DNA of 64,000 bases from assembly GCF_009733865.1 (NCBI RefSeq), contig NZ_WOFB01000012.1, positions 154,649 to 218,648 on the forward strand, given 5' to 3'. A program made the translations under genes and the position numbers. Source of the stretch: Oceanobacillus salinisoli. GTDB lineage: Bacteria; Bacillota; Bacilli; Bacillales; Amphibacillaceae. Positions 27,167 to 35,495 of the stretch are shown one piece after another; positions within the stretch are counted from its first letter, which is position 1, and each line of letters begins with the position of its first letter. The notes beneath the pieces are model-generated. The model saw only the letters and a list, made by a program, of their open reading frames with translations. It did no database searches and had not been told where the DNA came from.

Positions 27167-28051
27167 ATGGGGAAAATTAATTATTCAATTGTGGATGTTT
27201 TTTCACAAGGAAAATATACAGGGAATCAACTTGCTGTTTTTAAGAATGCAGAAAACCTTTCAGATAATAAAATGCAACAAATAGCCAAGGAGATCAATTA
27301 TTCAGAAACTACCTTTATATTGTCAGATACCAAAAAAAATAATGGCTATGATGTTCGGATTTTTACACCCAATGAAGAGATTCCTTTTGCTGGACACCCT
27401 ACTTTAGGAACTGCATATATCATCCAAAATGAATTAATAGGGGAACCGATAGATAAACTACTTTTAAATTTTAAAGCTGGACAGATTCCTGTAACGTTCG
27501 ATAGACAAGAACAGATTCTTTGGATGGAACAAAATAGACCCACATTTGGTCGTATTTTAGATACAAATAAGGTTTCTGATGTTTTAAATTTAGATAAAGC
27601 GTACATAGATAATCGATATCCTATCCAAGAGGTTTCAACAGGACTTCCAGTGATTATTGTCCCTTTAAAATCTTTAGAAGCAACTAAAAAAGTAAGAATA
27701 AATAAAGAAAAATACTTTGAGTTAATTGAGCATACTGATGCAAAAGCAATTTTGGTCTTCTCTCCTGAAACATATAGTGTTGATAATAATTTAAACGTTC
27801 GAGACTTTGCAGATTATTTTGGTATTCCAGAAGATGCAGCTACTGGAAGTTCTAATGGATGTTTAGCTTCTTACTTAGTTAAATATCGGTATTTTGATAA
27901 AAGTGAAATTAATATTCGTGTAGAACAAGGATATGAAATTAAAAGACCGTCTTTATTATTTTTAGAGGCTAGTGATGAAAACGGTGAAATCATAGTAAAT
28001 GTTGGAGGAAAAGTAGAAAAAATAGCTCAGGGCGAATGGTTTTTAATATAA
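27167..28051 (+). CDS. PhzF-family isomerase-like protein
   Basis: 294 residues with the PhzF marks: VDVFSQGKYTGNQLAVF at the N-terminus, catalytic-type Glu in NYSETTFIL, IPFAGHPTLGTAYI, and the second-half signature PEDAATGSSNGCLASYLV. The fold is a two-domain epimerase-like barrel; most members, including bacillus YddE-type proteins, have unknown substrates. GGAGG lies ten bases before the ATG. It stands alone between island repeats. Confidence 0.9.
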   Translation: MGKINYSIVDVFSQGKYTGNQLAVFKNAENLSDNKMQQIAKEINYSETTFILSDTKKNNGYDVRIFTPNEEIPFAGHPTLGTAYIIQNELIGEPIDKLLLNFKAGQIPVTFDRQEQILWMEQNRPTFGRILDTNKVSDVLNLDKAYIDNRYPIQEVSTGLPVIIVPLKSLEATKKVRINKEKYFELIEHTDAKAILVFSPETYSVDNNLNVRDFADYFGIPEDAATGSSNGCLASYLVKYRYFDKSEINIRVEQGYEIKRPSLLFLEASDENGEIIVNVGGKVEKIAQGEWFLI

Positions 28052-28059
28052 ATAATCTC

Positions 28060-28222
28060 CCTCTTTTAGCAATTGCGATTTTTCAAGATGAAGGTCGCTT
28101 TCTTCTTATTTCAACTATTAGTTTGTGTAAGAATGTACTTAAACTAACGGGTGCTTTCTTTTAAGAAGCAGTTATTGCTAAGGTCTACTGTTGATTAAAG
28201 GTGCAAAGAGTTTAATAACGAA
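28060..28222 (+). repeat. Terminator-like hairpin and a pair of island repeat copies
   Basis: GCGA/TCGC with the loop between (28068-28099) is followed by TTTCTTCTT and probably ends phzF. First copy 28133-28165 (TGTACTTAAACTAACGGGTG then CTTTCTTTTAAGAAG). Second copy 28186-28222 (GTTGATTAAAGGTGC then AAAGAGTTTAATAACGAAG) closely parallels the copy at 14151-14183, including the stretch leading into the next gene. Confidence 0.65.
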
Positions 28223-28238
28223 GAGAGGAGTGATTAAA

Positions 28239-28574
28239 ATTAGAAAAACCTCAAAGTTATTAGGAATAATTGCGGGTGTTGCTAGTATCATTATATGGTT
28301 TGTGCTTAAACCAACTGAATATGAGCCAATGCTGAACACATTTTTTTCATTAGCACTTCCAGCGGTTTTAGCAATTATAGCTTCTTTAACTAATTATAGC
28401 TTCTTAATGTTAATTGCATTCGTATGGTCATTGCCAATTAGCTTATATATGGTGCTTACACCAAGCTATTTTGCTCTTTTTGGAATTACTTGTGTTTGTT
28501 ATTTAATTAGTTTTATCTTGATGGTATTAGACAGGAAAAGAAGCAAACAAGAACAACAATTATTATCTAACTAA
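28239..28574 (+). CDS. Small four-helix membrane protein
   Basis: About 111 residues, three or four membrane helices (LLGIIAGVASIIIWFVL, TFFSLALPAVLAIIASL, YSFLMLIAFVWSLPISLYMV, YFALFGITCVCYLISFILMV) and a basic tail. The start is unusual: AGAGGAG (28224-28230) is correctly spaced only for an ATT at 28239, giving the natural-looking N-terminus (M)RKTSKLLGIIAG. A GTG at 28230 overlaps the ribosome site and a TTG at 28191 lies inside the repeat copy. Function unknown. Confidence 0.6.
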   Translation: MRKTSKLLGIIAGVASIIIWFVLKPTEYEPMLNTFFSLALPAVLAIIASLTNYSFLMLIAFVWSLPISLYMVLTPSYFALFGITCVCYLISFILMVLDRKRSKQEQQLLSN

Positions 28575-28587
28575 CCCTCGATAGAAT

Positions 28588-28650
28588 ATTTCGCTAACGG
28601 GTGCGATAGATAATACAAGAGAGCAACGAGACTTTTTCATCGTTGCTCTT
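28588..28650 (+). repeat. Last island repeat copy followed by a terminator hairpin
   Basis: TTCGCTAACGGGTGC then GATAGATAATACAAGAG, running directly into GAGCAACGA/TCGTTGCTC (28621-28648) and TTCTTCTT. The stem can end transcription of the membrane-protein gene on its left; the recombinase fragment lies just right of it. Confidence 0.65.
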
Positions 28651-28654
28651 CTTC

Positions 28655-28993
28655 TTATTTTAAAAATACTTTCTGTAAAACTCTTGGCGAAGTCTTCCAC
28701 CTTAATTGAGCATAGATTCGAGTTGTTTCACTTTTTTCGTGACCTAAAAGGCTTTGTATAACTTCAAGTGGAGCACCATTATTTAATAGATGTGTTGCAT
28801 AGCTATGTCTTAACTGGTGAGGATGAATAGTTTTATTAATCCCTGCACTATTGGAAATACGTTTAATAATGTATCTCATTTGAGCAATACTCATTCTATG
28901 CGGAGAACGTTCTGTAACAAATATAGCTGGATCATTGTCGTTCCTGCTGTTTAAGTATTTCTTTAGCCATATATCACAACGGATATTGTTTAA
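28655..28993 (-). pseudogene. C-terminal fragment of a tyrosine recombinase (Xer/phage-integrase type)
   Basis: The open minus-strand frame runs back to 28993 and encodes CDIWLKKYLNSRNDNDPAIF, SIAQMRYIIKRIS, then the catalytic block HPHQLRHSYATHLL, LLGHEKSETTRIYAQL. H-x-L-R-H, the later G-H and the Y nucleophile are present, so box II is intact. The N-terminal core-binding domain and the first catalytic Arg are missing: the frame is cut by a TGA at 28994, exactly where a foreign gene fragment begins. Without the N-terminus it should be inactive. Confidence 0.85.
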
Positions 28994-29130
28994 TCATAGG
29001 CATGTTATTATTTATCGTTGGAGCCATTTTTACTTTAGTCTTATATGAAGTGGTTCGATTGTCATTTTACCAGGAACTTTTACGGAAAAAAAGACAGCGG
29101 GATTGGCATGATAAAGTAGAGGCAGAGTGA
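28990..29130 (+). pseudogene. C-terminal remnant of a DUF3899-like membrane protein
   Basis: Plus-strand frame ending at 29130: MLLFIVGAIFTLVLYEVVRL then SFYQELLRKKRQRDWHDKVE. One hydrophobic helix and a basic tail with RKKRQRDW are what DUF3899 proteins look like at their C-terminus. The 5' part is absent and the sequence changes abruptly to the recombinase fragment near 28993, so this marks the right junction of the accessory island. Confidence 0.6.
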
Positions 29131-29193
29131 AGATAGAAAAAAGTATAACCTTTTCCAATTATTGGGTGGCATTATCTCAAGAAGTAATAATTA

Positions 29194-29233
29194 TAAAAAA
29201 ATAGGGCTCTGAGATTTTATTTCTCTAAGCCCA
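29194..29233 (-). terminator. Terminator of the AI-2E family gene
   Basis: On the minus strand GGGCTTAGAG pairs with CTCAGAGCCC and is followed by seven T. It lies about 50 bases after the stop codon. Confidence 0.85.
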
Positions 29234-29280
29234 CTTATTGTGATTTATACTGGGTCCTCTCTCCCTAAACACAAGAATTA

Positions 29281-30387
29281 CTATATTAAAGCATCCTCTT
29301 TGTTTTCCTTTGAATTCACATACGTCTGGTAGCAATGGACGATAATCGTTCGAACGACTGCATAGACTGGAACCGCAAATAAAATGCCCAGGAATCCAGC
29401 GATGCTGCCAGCTGCGATAATTACTGTCATGATTGTTAGGGGATGGAGACTTAATGCTTGCCCCATTACGTTCGGCGATATGAGATTACTTTCAATTTGC
29501 TGGGCAACAATCATAATAATGGAGACCCAGATTAAGTTCATGGGGTCCTGTAAGGTTCCGACAATAAGTGCAGGAATAACGGAGATAAAAGGCCCTATAT
29601 ATGGAATGACATTGGTCATCATACCGAATAATGCAAGGATCAATGCATAATCCAGACTAATAATCATATAGCCGATTAGTAACAGGACGCCTACACAAAA
29701 ACTGACAATTAATTGCCCTTGTATAAAGGAGGATAATACATTATCAATTTTTCCTAATAAATTGCGAATGTTATCGGCTTTTTCCTTTTTAAAGATTTGT
29801 AGAATAAAAGGGAGCAATTTTTCCCCGTCTTTCAGCATAAAGAACAGGAAGAATGGCATGATAATCAGCCCAGCCACCAAGCTGATAACCTGGCCAATTA
29901 ATCCACCTAAAAAGCCAAAAAGATGGTCAAGTATATTTTGGACATGACTTGGAATGTTTCCGATAAAGTCATCAATTGCGTTAATAATCTGTGGCGGAAT
30001 ACTTGTATAATTGGCTTGCCAGTAAAAGATAAATTCATCAATTACAGCAATCATACCGGGGATTCCGTACATTAAGTTAGTAATCTGTCTTTGTGCAATT
30101 GGCCAAATATACATGATAAATAAGGTCACGAGCAAAATGATAACAAGAAATACAAGAATAATAGACCATATGCGGCCTAGTTTTAATCTGTGTTCAAAGA
30201 AATGCATCAATGGTCTTGTTAAATAGTAAAGTATTCCGGCACCAATCAGTGGAAACGCAAGGGCACCGATATACTGGAGAATCGGAATGAAGATAAATTT
30301 CGTATAATTTAATAACAAGATTAATAGAAAAAATAGAATAAAAAAACTCAATACATGAAACCAACGCTTTTGAAACAATAGATTCAC
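29281..30387 (-). CDS. AI-2E family (UPF0118) membrane transporter
   Basis: About 368 residues with seven or eight membrane helices and the family's central extracytoplasmic region. PYIGPFISVIPALIVG and the C-terminal LHPLTIMTVIIAAGSIAGFL with GILFAVPVYAVVR are diagnostic. Members include TqsA-like exporters and Na+/H+-type transporters; this one's substrate is unknown. An ATG at 30402 is in frame, but GAGGGTG within its first codons is well placed for the GTG at 30387, so the start is uncertain by five codons. It is the first intact core gene right of the island. Confidence 0.88.
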   Translation of the reverse strand: MNLLFQKRWFHVLSFFILFFLLILLLNYTKFIFIPILQYIGALAFPLIGAGILYYLTRPLMHFFEHRLKLGRIWSIILVFLVIILLVTLFIMYIWPIAQRQITNLMYGIPGMIAVIDEFIFYWQANYTSIPPQIINAIDDFIGNIPSHVQNILDHLFGFLGGLIGQVISLVAGLIIMPFFLFFMLKDGEKLLPFILQIFKKEKADNIRNLLGKIDNVLSSFIQGQLIVSFCVGVLLLIGYMIISLDYALILALFGMMTNVIPYIGPFISVIPALIVGTLQDPMNLIWVSIIMIVAQQIESNLISPNVMGQALSLHPLTIMTVIIAAGSIAGFLGILFAVPVYAVVRTIIVHCYQTYVNSKENKEDALI

Positions 30388-30654
30388 CACTTTCACCCTC
30401 ATATAACTATTCCTATTTTAACCATAAAAGGAAATAATAGAAAGTATGAAAACATAATTTAATAATATCTTAACCAATAACCTTCCTATTCATACCGCTA
30501 TATTAAGTGAGTGCAGTTTGTTATCCTATCATTGTTTCGCGAAAATAGCTTTTCTATAGTCTGATTTTCCCTAACAGACAAATCACTTCAGTATATAGAA
30601 TCTAAATTTAAAATATGTTAAAATTTGAACATATATACATTGGAGGACAATTGA

Positions 30655-32397
30655 ATGAATACTGGGGAACAAGTTTTTAAATACTGGGATTCTTTTCCGG
30701 GTTTAGATACATCTCTAAAACGAGAGTTAGATAGATTAAAAAAAGATCAGGCAGCGTTAGAGGATGCGTTTTATAAAGAGTTATCATTTGGAACGGGTGG
30801 TATGCGCGGTATTTTAGGACCGGGGACCAATCGAATGAATATATACACGGTAAGAAAAGCAGTGAATGGTTTAGCAAACTATTTGTTCGAGAATCGAGTG
30901 AATGTGAAAGACCGTGGGGTAGTGATTGCTTATGATTCCAGATATATGTCAGCGGAATTTGCATTGGAGGCAGCTAAAGTTCTGGGACATTATGGAATAA
31001 CAGCACATGTTTTTAAGTCGCTTCGACCGACACCATTGCTTTCCTTTGCAGTAAGGTATTTAGGTGCAGTAGCAGGAATAATGATTACAGCAAGTCATAA
31101 CCCACCAGAATATAACGGGTTGAAAATATATAATGAAGATGGTGGCCAAATTACACCGAAAGAAGTAGATGAAGTGATTTCCTTTATTAACCAAACAGAA
31201 GATGCATTATCAGTTCCTTACGTGGGCCAAAGGGAAATAGAGGAAAAAGGGCTATTAAACTGGGTCGGTAATGAAATTGAGCATGCCTATTTAGAGCGCT
31301 TACAATATATAACTAGAATGGATTCGCAAACCCAAAATATGGAAAAGGATATTAAAATTGTTTTCACACCTCTGCATGGGACGGCTAATCATTTAGTAAG
31401 GAAAGGCTTGGAACAGCTTCATTTTCCCAATGTTCATGTAGTAGAAGAACAGGCAAAACCGGATCCAGAGTTCCGCACTGTTGAATCTCCAAATCCTGAA
31501 GAGCATCAGGCGTTTACGATGGCTATCGATCTTGGGAAACAGGTTGATGCGGATATTTTGCTTGGAACAGACCCGGATGCAGACAGATTAGGAGCGGCTG
31601 TTAAAAAAACGGATGGAAACTACCAGGTATTGACTGGGAATCAGCTGGGCTCATTGCTATTGGATTATATTTTACGGCACAGTAACCCAACCGTATATCA
31701 AAATGCTCGTATGATTAAAACGGTAGTGACGACCGAATTGGGAAGAGCGATTGCTGATTCCTATGATGTGGAAACGATTGATACCCTCACAGGTTTTAAA
31801 TACATTGGGGAAAAAATTCACTCGTTTGATGCCAGTGGAGAAACGTTTATGTTTGGGTTTGAAGAAAGTTATGGCTATTTGATAAGTGGCTTTGTGCGTG
31901 ACAAAGATGCGATTCAGGCCGCTGTCATGACTGCAGAAATGGCTTACTACTGGAAAGAACAGGGGAGAAGTCTGTTAGATGCATTAAATGAGCTTTATGA
32001 GACATATGGTTATTATATGGAAGGGCTGAATTCTTGTACGTTAAAAGGAAAAGAAGGAACAACCCAAATCACTAAAATTATGGATGCTTTCAGAAATGAT
32101 CCATTAACGGAGATTGCAGGATTTAAAGTGGAAAAGATGGAAAACTATGTAACAGGGGAACGTCAATATATAGCAGATGGTCATATCGAATCGATTCCAT
32201 TGCCAACAGAAAACATGATAAAATTTTATTTGGAAGACAATGCATGGGTTTCTTTACGGCCTTCTGGCACAGAACCTAAGATTAAGTATTATTATGGGGT
32301 TTGTGGGAATAGTAAAGAGGAAAGTGAACAGAAACTGGAATCATTAAAAGATGTACTGGATAGAATGATGGAAGAAATTTTATCGGTAAAGGTTTAA
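30655..32397 (+). CDS. pgcA: Phosphoglucomutase (PgcA-type phospho-sugar mutase)
   Basis: 580 residues. The phosphoserine loop is TASHNPPEYNG, the metal loop is DPDADRLG, the sugar loop is GFEESYGYL and the phosphate-binding loop near the C-terminus is RPSGTEPKIKYYYG. Length and order match alpha-phosphoglucomutase PgcA of Bacillus, which supplies glucose-1-phosphate for UDP-glucose, teichoic acid glucosylation and glucolipids. TGGAGGACA precedes the ATG. Monocistronic. Confidence 0.93.
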   Translation: MNTGEQVFKYWDSFPGLDTSLKRELDRLKKDQAALEDAFYKELSFGTGGMRGILGPGTNRMNIYTVRKAVNGLANYLFENRVNVKDRGVVIAYDSRYMSAEFALEAAKVLGHYGITAHVFKSLRPTPLLSFAVRYLGAVAGIMITASHNPPEYNGLKIYNEDGGQITPKEVDEVISFINQTEDALSVPYVGQREIEEKGLLNWVGNEIEHAYLERLQYITRMDSQTQNMEKDIKIVFTPLHGTANHLVRKGLEQLHFPNVHVVEEQAKPDPEFRTVESPNPEEHQAFTMAIDLGKQVDADILLGTDPDADRLGAAVKKTDGNYQVLTGNQLGSLLLDYILRHSNPTVYQNARMIKTVVTTELGRAIADSYDVETIDTLTGFKYIGEKIHSFDASGETFMFGFEESYGYLISGFVRDKDAIQAAVMTAEMAYYWKEQGRSLLDALNELYETYGYYMEGLNSCTLKGKEGTTQITKIMDAFRNDPLTEIAGFKVEKMENYVTGERQYIADGHIESIPLPTENMIKFYLEDNAWVSLRPSGTEPKIKYYYGVCGNSKEESEQKLESLKDVLDRMMEEILSVKV

Positions 32398-32491
32398 TTT
32401 AGTCGGTTTACTGAAAAAAATAGAAAATGGTAGAATATCCTGATTGACTTCAGTACTCATAAAGTGTTTAATATAAGAATATATAATTCCT

Positions 32492-32591
32492 AAAAGGGGA
32501 GTAGCTGTACATTTAAAGTCGTCATTACGAGATATCCCATATCTCCGGCTTTATTTGGCAACGAACGAACGTTGTTAGCGAGACCTTTACC
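32492..32591 (+). ncRNA. yybP-ykoY (Mn2+) riboswitch
   Basis: AAAGGGGAGTAGCTGT opens the aptamer and GTTAGCGAGACCTTTACC closes it, the two conserved boxes of this class; between them lie variable arms including AACGAACGAACGTT. It lies directly upstream of a TerC-family gene, the classical partner, and is expected to activate expression at high manganese. Confidence 0.92.
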
Positions 32592-32648
32592 ACGAACAGG
32601 TAAAGGTCTCTTTATGGTCTTTACCTGTTGGTAAGACCATTTTATTTG
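32580..32648 (+). terminator. Expression platform of the Mn2+ riboswitch
   Basis: A 12-base perfect stem GAGACCTTTACC/GGTAAAGGTCTC (32580-32610) overlaps the aptamer's 3' arm, and a second hairpin ATGGTCTTTACC/GGTAAGACCAT (32614-32640) is followed by TTTATTTG. GGTAAAG of the first can pair with CTTTACC of the second, so the hairpins are mutually exclusive, as a transcription switch needs. Confidence 0.75.
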
Positions 32649-32664
32649 TTTAAGGAGAGAGAAC

Positions 32665-33474
32665 ATGGGAGCAGAATTAATCATTGAGTATTTATGGGTA
32701 TTGGCAGTGCTGGTGGCTCTGGAAGGTTTGCTTGCAGCAGATAATGCCTTAGTTCTAGCCATCATGGTTAGACATTTACCTGAAAAACAACGTAAGAGAG
32801 CATTATTTTATGGTTTAGCTGGTGCGTTCGTCCTTCGATTTGGATCACTCTTTGTCATATCATTCCTTGTGGATGTATGGCAGGTTCAAGCACTTGGAGC
32901 CATTTATTTATTATTTATATCCTTTAAGAATCTATATGATCGATTTAAACCGAAGAAACCGGAGACTGAGGAAGAAGCTCTGGGAAAACTTGGAGAAGAT
33001 GGGGAAGAACAGGAAGCATCACCGAAGGAATTTTGGTGGACAGTGGTAAAAGTGGAATTTGCTGACCTTGCCTTTGCGGTCGATTCGATTTTAGCTGCGG
33101 TCGCTCTAGCAGTTGCGCTCCCACCAAGTGGACTGGGAACGGTAGGAAGTCTGGATGCAGGCCAGTTTGCCGTTATCTTCGCCGGGGGAATGATTGGTCT
33201 GATCATTATGCGTTTTGCTGCAAACATATTTGTCGGCCTGCTCCATGATCGCCCTGGTTTAGAAATAGCAGCCTTTGTTATCGTTGGCTGGGTAGGTGTA
33301 AAATTAGCGGTGATGGTATTTGCACATGATGCAATTGGTTGGCTTCCACATGAATTTCCGCATTCCACATTATGGAAAGTTATTTTCTATGGTGTACTAG
33401 TATTAGTAGCATTAATTGGCTGGTTTGCATCGGGGCCGAAAAAAGAACAAGAAAAGGAAGGGGAGCACACTTAA
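32665..33474 (+). CDS. TerC-family membrane protein (YkoY-like), probable Mn2+ exporter
   Basis: 269 residues, seven or more helices. LEGLLAADNALVLAIMVRHL and FADLAFAVDSILAAVALAV carry the paired acidic residues of TerC proteins, with a charged cytoplasmic loop (KPKKPETEEEALGKLGEDGE) between the halves. In Bacillus the yybP-ykoY-controlled TerC proteins (YkoY/MeeY, YceF/MeeF) export manganese, partly to load secreted enzymes. AAGGAGAGAG precedes the ATG. Regulation by the upstream riboswitch supports the call. Confidence 0.92.
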   Translation: MGAELIIEYLWVLAVLVALEGLLAADNALVLAIMVRHLPEKQRKRALFYGLAGAFVLRFGSLFVISFLVDVWQVQALGAIYLLFISFKNLYDRFKPKKPETEEEALGKLGEDGEEQEASPKEFWWTVVKVEFADLAFAVDSILAAVALAVALPPSGLGTVGSLDAGQFAVIFAGGMIGLIIMRFAANIFVGLLHDRPGLEIAAFVIVGWVGVKLAVMVFAHDAIGWLPHEFPHSTLWKVIFYGVLVLVALIGWFASGPKKEQEKEGEHT

Positions 33475-33490
33475 GTGTAACCTTTTGCAA

Positions 33491-33530
33491 AGAGCAACGA
33501 TCTCATTTTGAGGTGGTTGCTCTTTTTATG
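33491..33530 (+). terminator. Terminator of the TerC gene
   Basis: AGAGCAAC and GTTGCTCT form an eight-base stem followed by TTTTATG, 16 bases after the stop. Confidence 0.8.
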
Positions 33531-33548
33531 GATGAATTCCAGAGCTCA

Positions 33549-34170
33549 TTTGGTAAAGTAGAACCATTCTATTGCCCTTTTGGCTGGATTCTTGAGTTAA
33601 TTCGGTCGCGTAGAAGCTTTCTATGTTACCTTTTGACTGAATTGCGGGTTCATTCGGTCGCGTAGAAGCTGTCTACGTAACCTTTTGGCTGAATTGCGGG
33701 TTCACTCGGTCGCGTAGAAGCAATCTACGTGCCCTTTTGGCTGGATTCTTGAGTTAATTCGGTCGTGTAGAAGCTGTCTACGTAACCTTTTGGCTGAATT
33801 GCGGGTTCACTCGGTCGTGTAGAAGCTGTCTACGTAACCATTTGGCTGAATTGCGGGTTCATTCGGTCGCGTAGAAGCTGTCTACGTAACCTTTTGGCTG
33901 AATTGCGGGTTCACTCGGTCGTGTAGAAGCTGTCTACGTAACCATTTGGCTGAATTGCGGGTTCATTCGGTCGCGTAGAAGCTGTCTAAGTGCCCTTTTG
34001 TCTGGATTCGGAGTTCATTCGGTCACGTAGACCAGTCTAAGTGCCCTTATCACTGATTCTTGAGTTCATTCGGTCATGTAGAACCAATCTACGTGCTCTT
34101 TTAACTGAATCCCCGAGTTCATTCAGTCACGTAGCCCTATCCTAAGTGCCCCTTTGATTAATTCGACGAG
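33549..34170. repeat. Tandem array of a 52-bp repeat (about 11-12 units)
   Basis: The phrase TCGGTCGCGTAGAAG recurs at 33602, 33654, 33706, 33759, 33811, 33863, 33915, 33967, 34019, 34070 and 34123, a spacing of 52 with rare one-base slips; a weaker unit starts near 33549. Each unit has a GTAGA/TCTAC mini-palindrome, then ACGTAACCTTTTGGCTGAA and TTGCGGGTTCA. Outer units are more diverged. Units are contiguous with no unique spacers, so this is not a CRISPR array. Open frames across it are artefacts. Confidence 0.95.
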
Positions 34171-34348
34171 TAATTGCAGTCTTAATAATTTAAAAAACAG
34201 ACTATTTAATTGTCTGGAAGATTGAGTTTACATTGTGTAGGATTAAAAATAAAAGTGACAGATGCTTATTCACATCACAGACTTTTCCGTACCAGCATAA
34301 TCTGCCCCTTCATTTTCAACGTATATTTTCGATTAGGAGGAGGTTTGT

Positions 34349-34711
34349 ATGTCAATTAATATCAAACGTATCTATGAGCCGGCAGAAGACAAGGATGGAA
34401 TACGAATATTAGTGGATCGGATTTGGCCCAGGGGGATTTCCAAAAACAAGGCAAAGCTGGATTATTGGCTAAAAGGTATTGCACCATCAACAGCTTTGCG
34501 AAAAGAATTTAATCATGACCCAAAGCATTTCCCGATGTTTAAACAAAAATATTGGGAGGAATTGCAGGAGGGAGAGCAACAGGAACAGCTAGCGAAACTA
34601 AAGGAAATAATTAACGAACATCCGGACATTACACTGCTTTATGCTGCGAAAAATGAGATATATAATCAGGCTGTAGTATTAAAGGAATTAATCGAATCCG
34701 AACTTGGGTAA
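34349..34711 (+). CDS. DUF488 family protein
   Basis: 120 residues. KRIYEPAEDKDGIRILVDRI then WPRGISKNKAKLDYWLKGIA and the C-terminal DITLLYAAKNEIYNQAVVLK are the core blocks of DUF488, a small cytoplasmic family with no firmly established function. AGGAGGAGG lies nine bases before the ATG. The OsmC gene follows after 99 bases, so a stress-related pair is possible but speculative. Confidence 0.88.
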   Translation: MSINIKRIYEPAEDKDGIRILVDRIWPRGISKNKAKLDYWLKGIAPSTALRKEFNHDPKHFPMFKQKYWEELQEGEQQEQLAKLKEIINEHPDITLLYAAKNEIYNQAVVLKELIESELG

Positions 34712-34810
34712 ATTGGACTTTTTTCCGTTTTCCAAAGATGGAATGTGGATGAATGTATTTTGTTTCCGTTTCATATGTTATTGGGCTACAATGGGGATGA
34801 GGTGATTTAC

Positions 34811-35251
34811 ATGGCAGAACATCATTTTCATTTAAAAGCAGATTGGCCTGGTGGAAGAAACAGTGAAGGATATATAGAAGCGGGAAATTTAAAAACGAAA
34901 ATATCAATCCCACCGGAAATGGATGGTCCCGGAATTGGGACGAACCCGGATGAAATGTTATTAGGGGCAGCTGCAACCTGTTATATTATTACACTGGCTG
35001 CTATGATTGAACGGGCAAAACTGCCGTTGGACAAAATGTCACTGGAATCGGAAGGTATTGTCGATGTTACTAAAGGAGTTTTTACATACAAGAAAATTAT
35101 TCATCGTCCAGCCGTATCTTTAATGGCGAATGCAACGGAAGCAGAGCATAAGAAATTGAAAAAGCTCGTGGAAAAAGCCGAAAAAAGCTGTATGATATCC
35201 CGTGTTATACAAGGAAATGTGGAATTGGAACTAGAGGCTGAACTATCCTGA
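34811..35251 (+). CDS. OsmC/Ohr-family peroxiredoxin
   Basis: 146 residues. The two redox cysteines are in AAATCYIITLAAMIERAKL and EKSCMISRVIQG, in the OsmC spacing, with GGRNSEGYIEAG at the N-terminus. Members reduce organic hydroperoxides. The ATG at 34811 with ATGAGGTG ten bases upstream is chosen over an in-frame ATG at 34745. It lies between the 52-bp arrays. Confidence 0.9.
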   Translation: MAEHHFHLKADWPGGRNSEGYIEAGNLKTKISIPPEMDGPGIGTNPDEMLLGAAATCYIITLAAMIERAKLPLDKMSLESEGIVDVTKGVFTYKKIIHRPAVSLMANATEAEHKKLKKLVEKAEKSCMISRVIQGNVELELEAELS

Positions 35252-35323
35252 TAATCCAGGTTTTCAGTCCTTTTTTCATACTGTGAAAGTATAAATCTTT
35301 AAAGTCTCAAATAGTAGAAAAAA

Positions 35324-35360
35324 CCGTATTCGTTTAAGGACAAGAGAATACGGATTTTTC
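35324..35360 (+). terminator. Terminator of the OsmC gene
   Basis: CCGTATTC and GAATACGG form an eight-base stem with A-rich upstream and TTTTTCTT downstream flanks. Confidence 0.85.
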
Positions 35361-35495
35361 TTATTATATGAATAGTTTATCTTATAAAATATGTATTGAA
35401 AATGCAGCTAAAAAGTTGTATATTTAAAACATACTAATTTCATTGGATTAATACATTATTATTTTAAATATGAAATCATAAGGAGGTTATTCAAG

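Noticed and set aside
13051..28650. Classical integron with attC sites
   Set aside because: No integron integrase, no attI and no clear RYYYAAC/GTTRRRY attC folding; the genes lie on both strands. Kept only as an analogy for the cassette idea.
32904..33368. 154-residue frame opposite the TerC gene
   Set aside because: Antisense shadow; Ala/Thr/Pro-rich composition and no start signal.
33372..33665. 97-residue frame spanning the terC end and repeat array
   Set aside because: Out of frame with terC and continues into tandem repeats.
33549..34170. CRISPR array
   Set aside because: Units are contiguous 52-bp tandem copies without unique spacers, and no cas gene is present.
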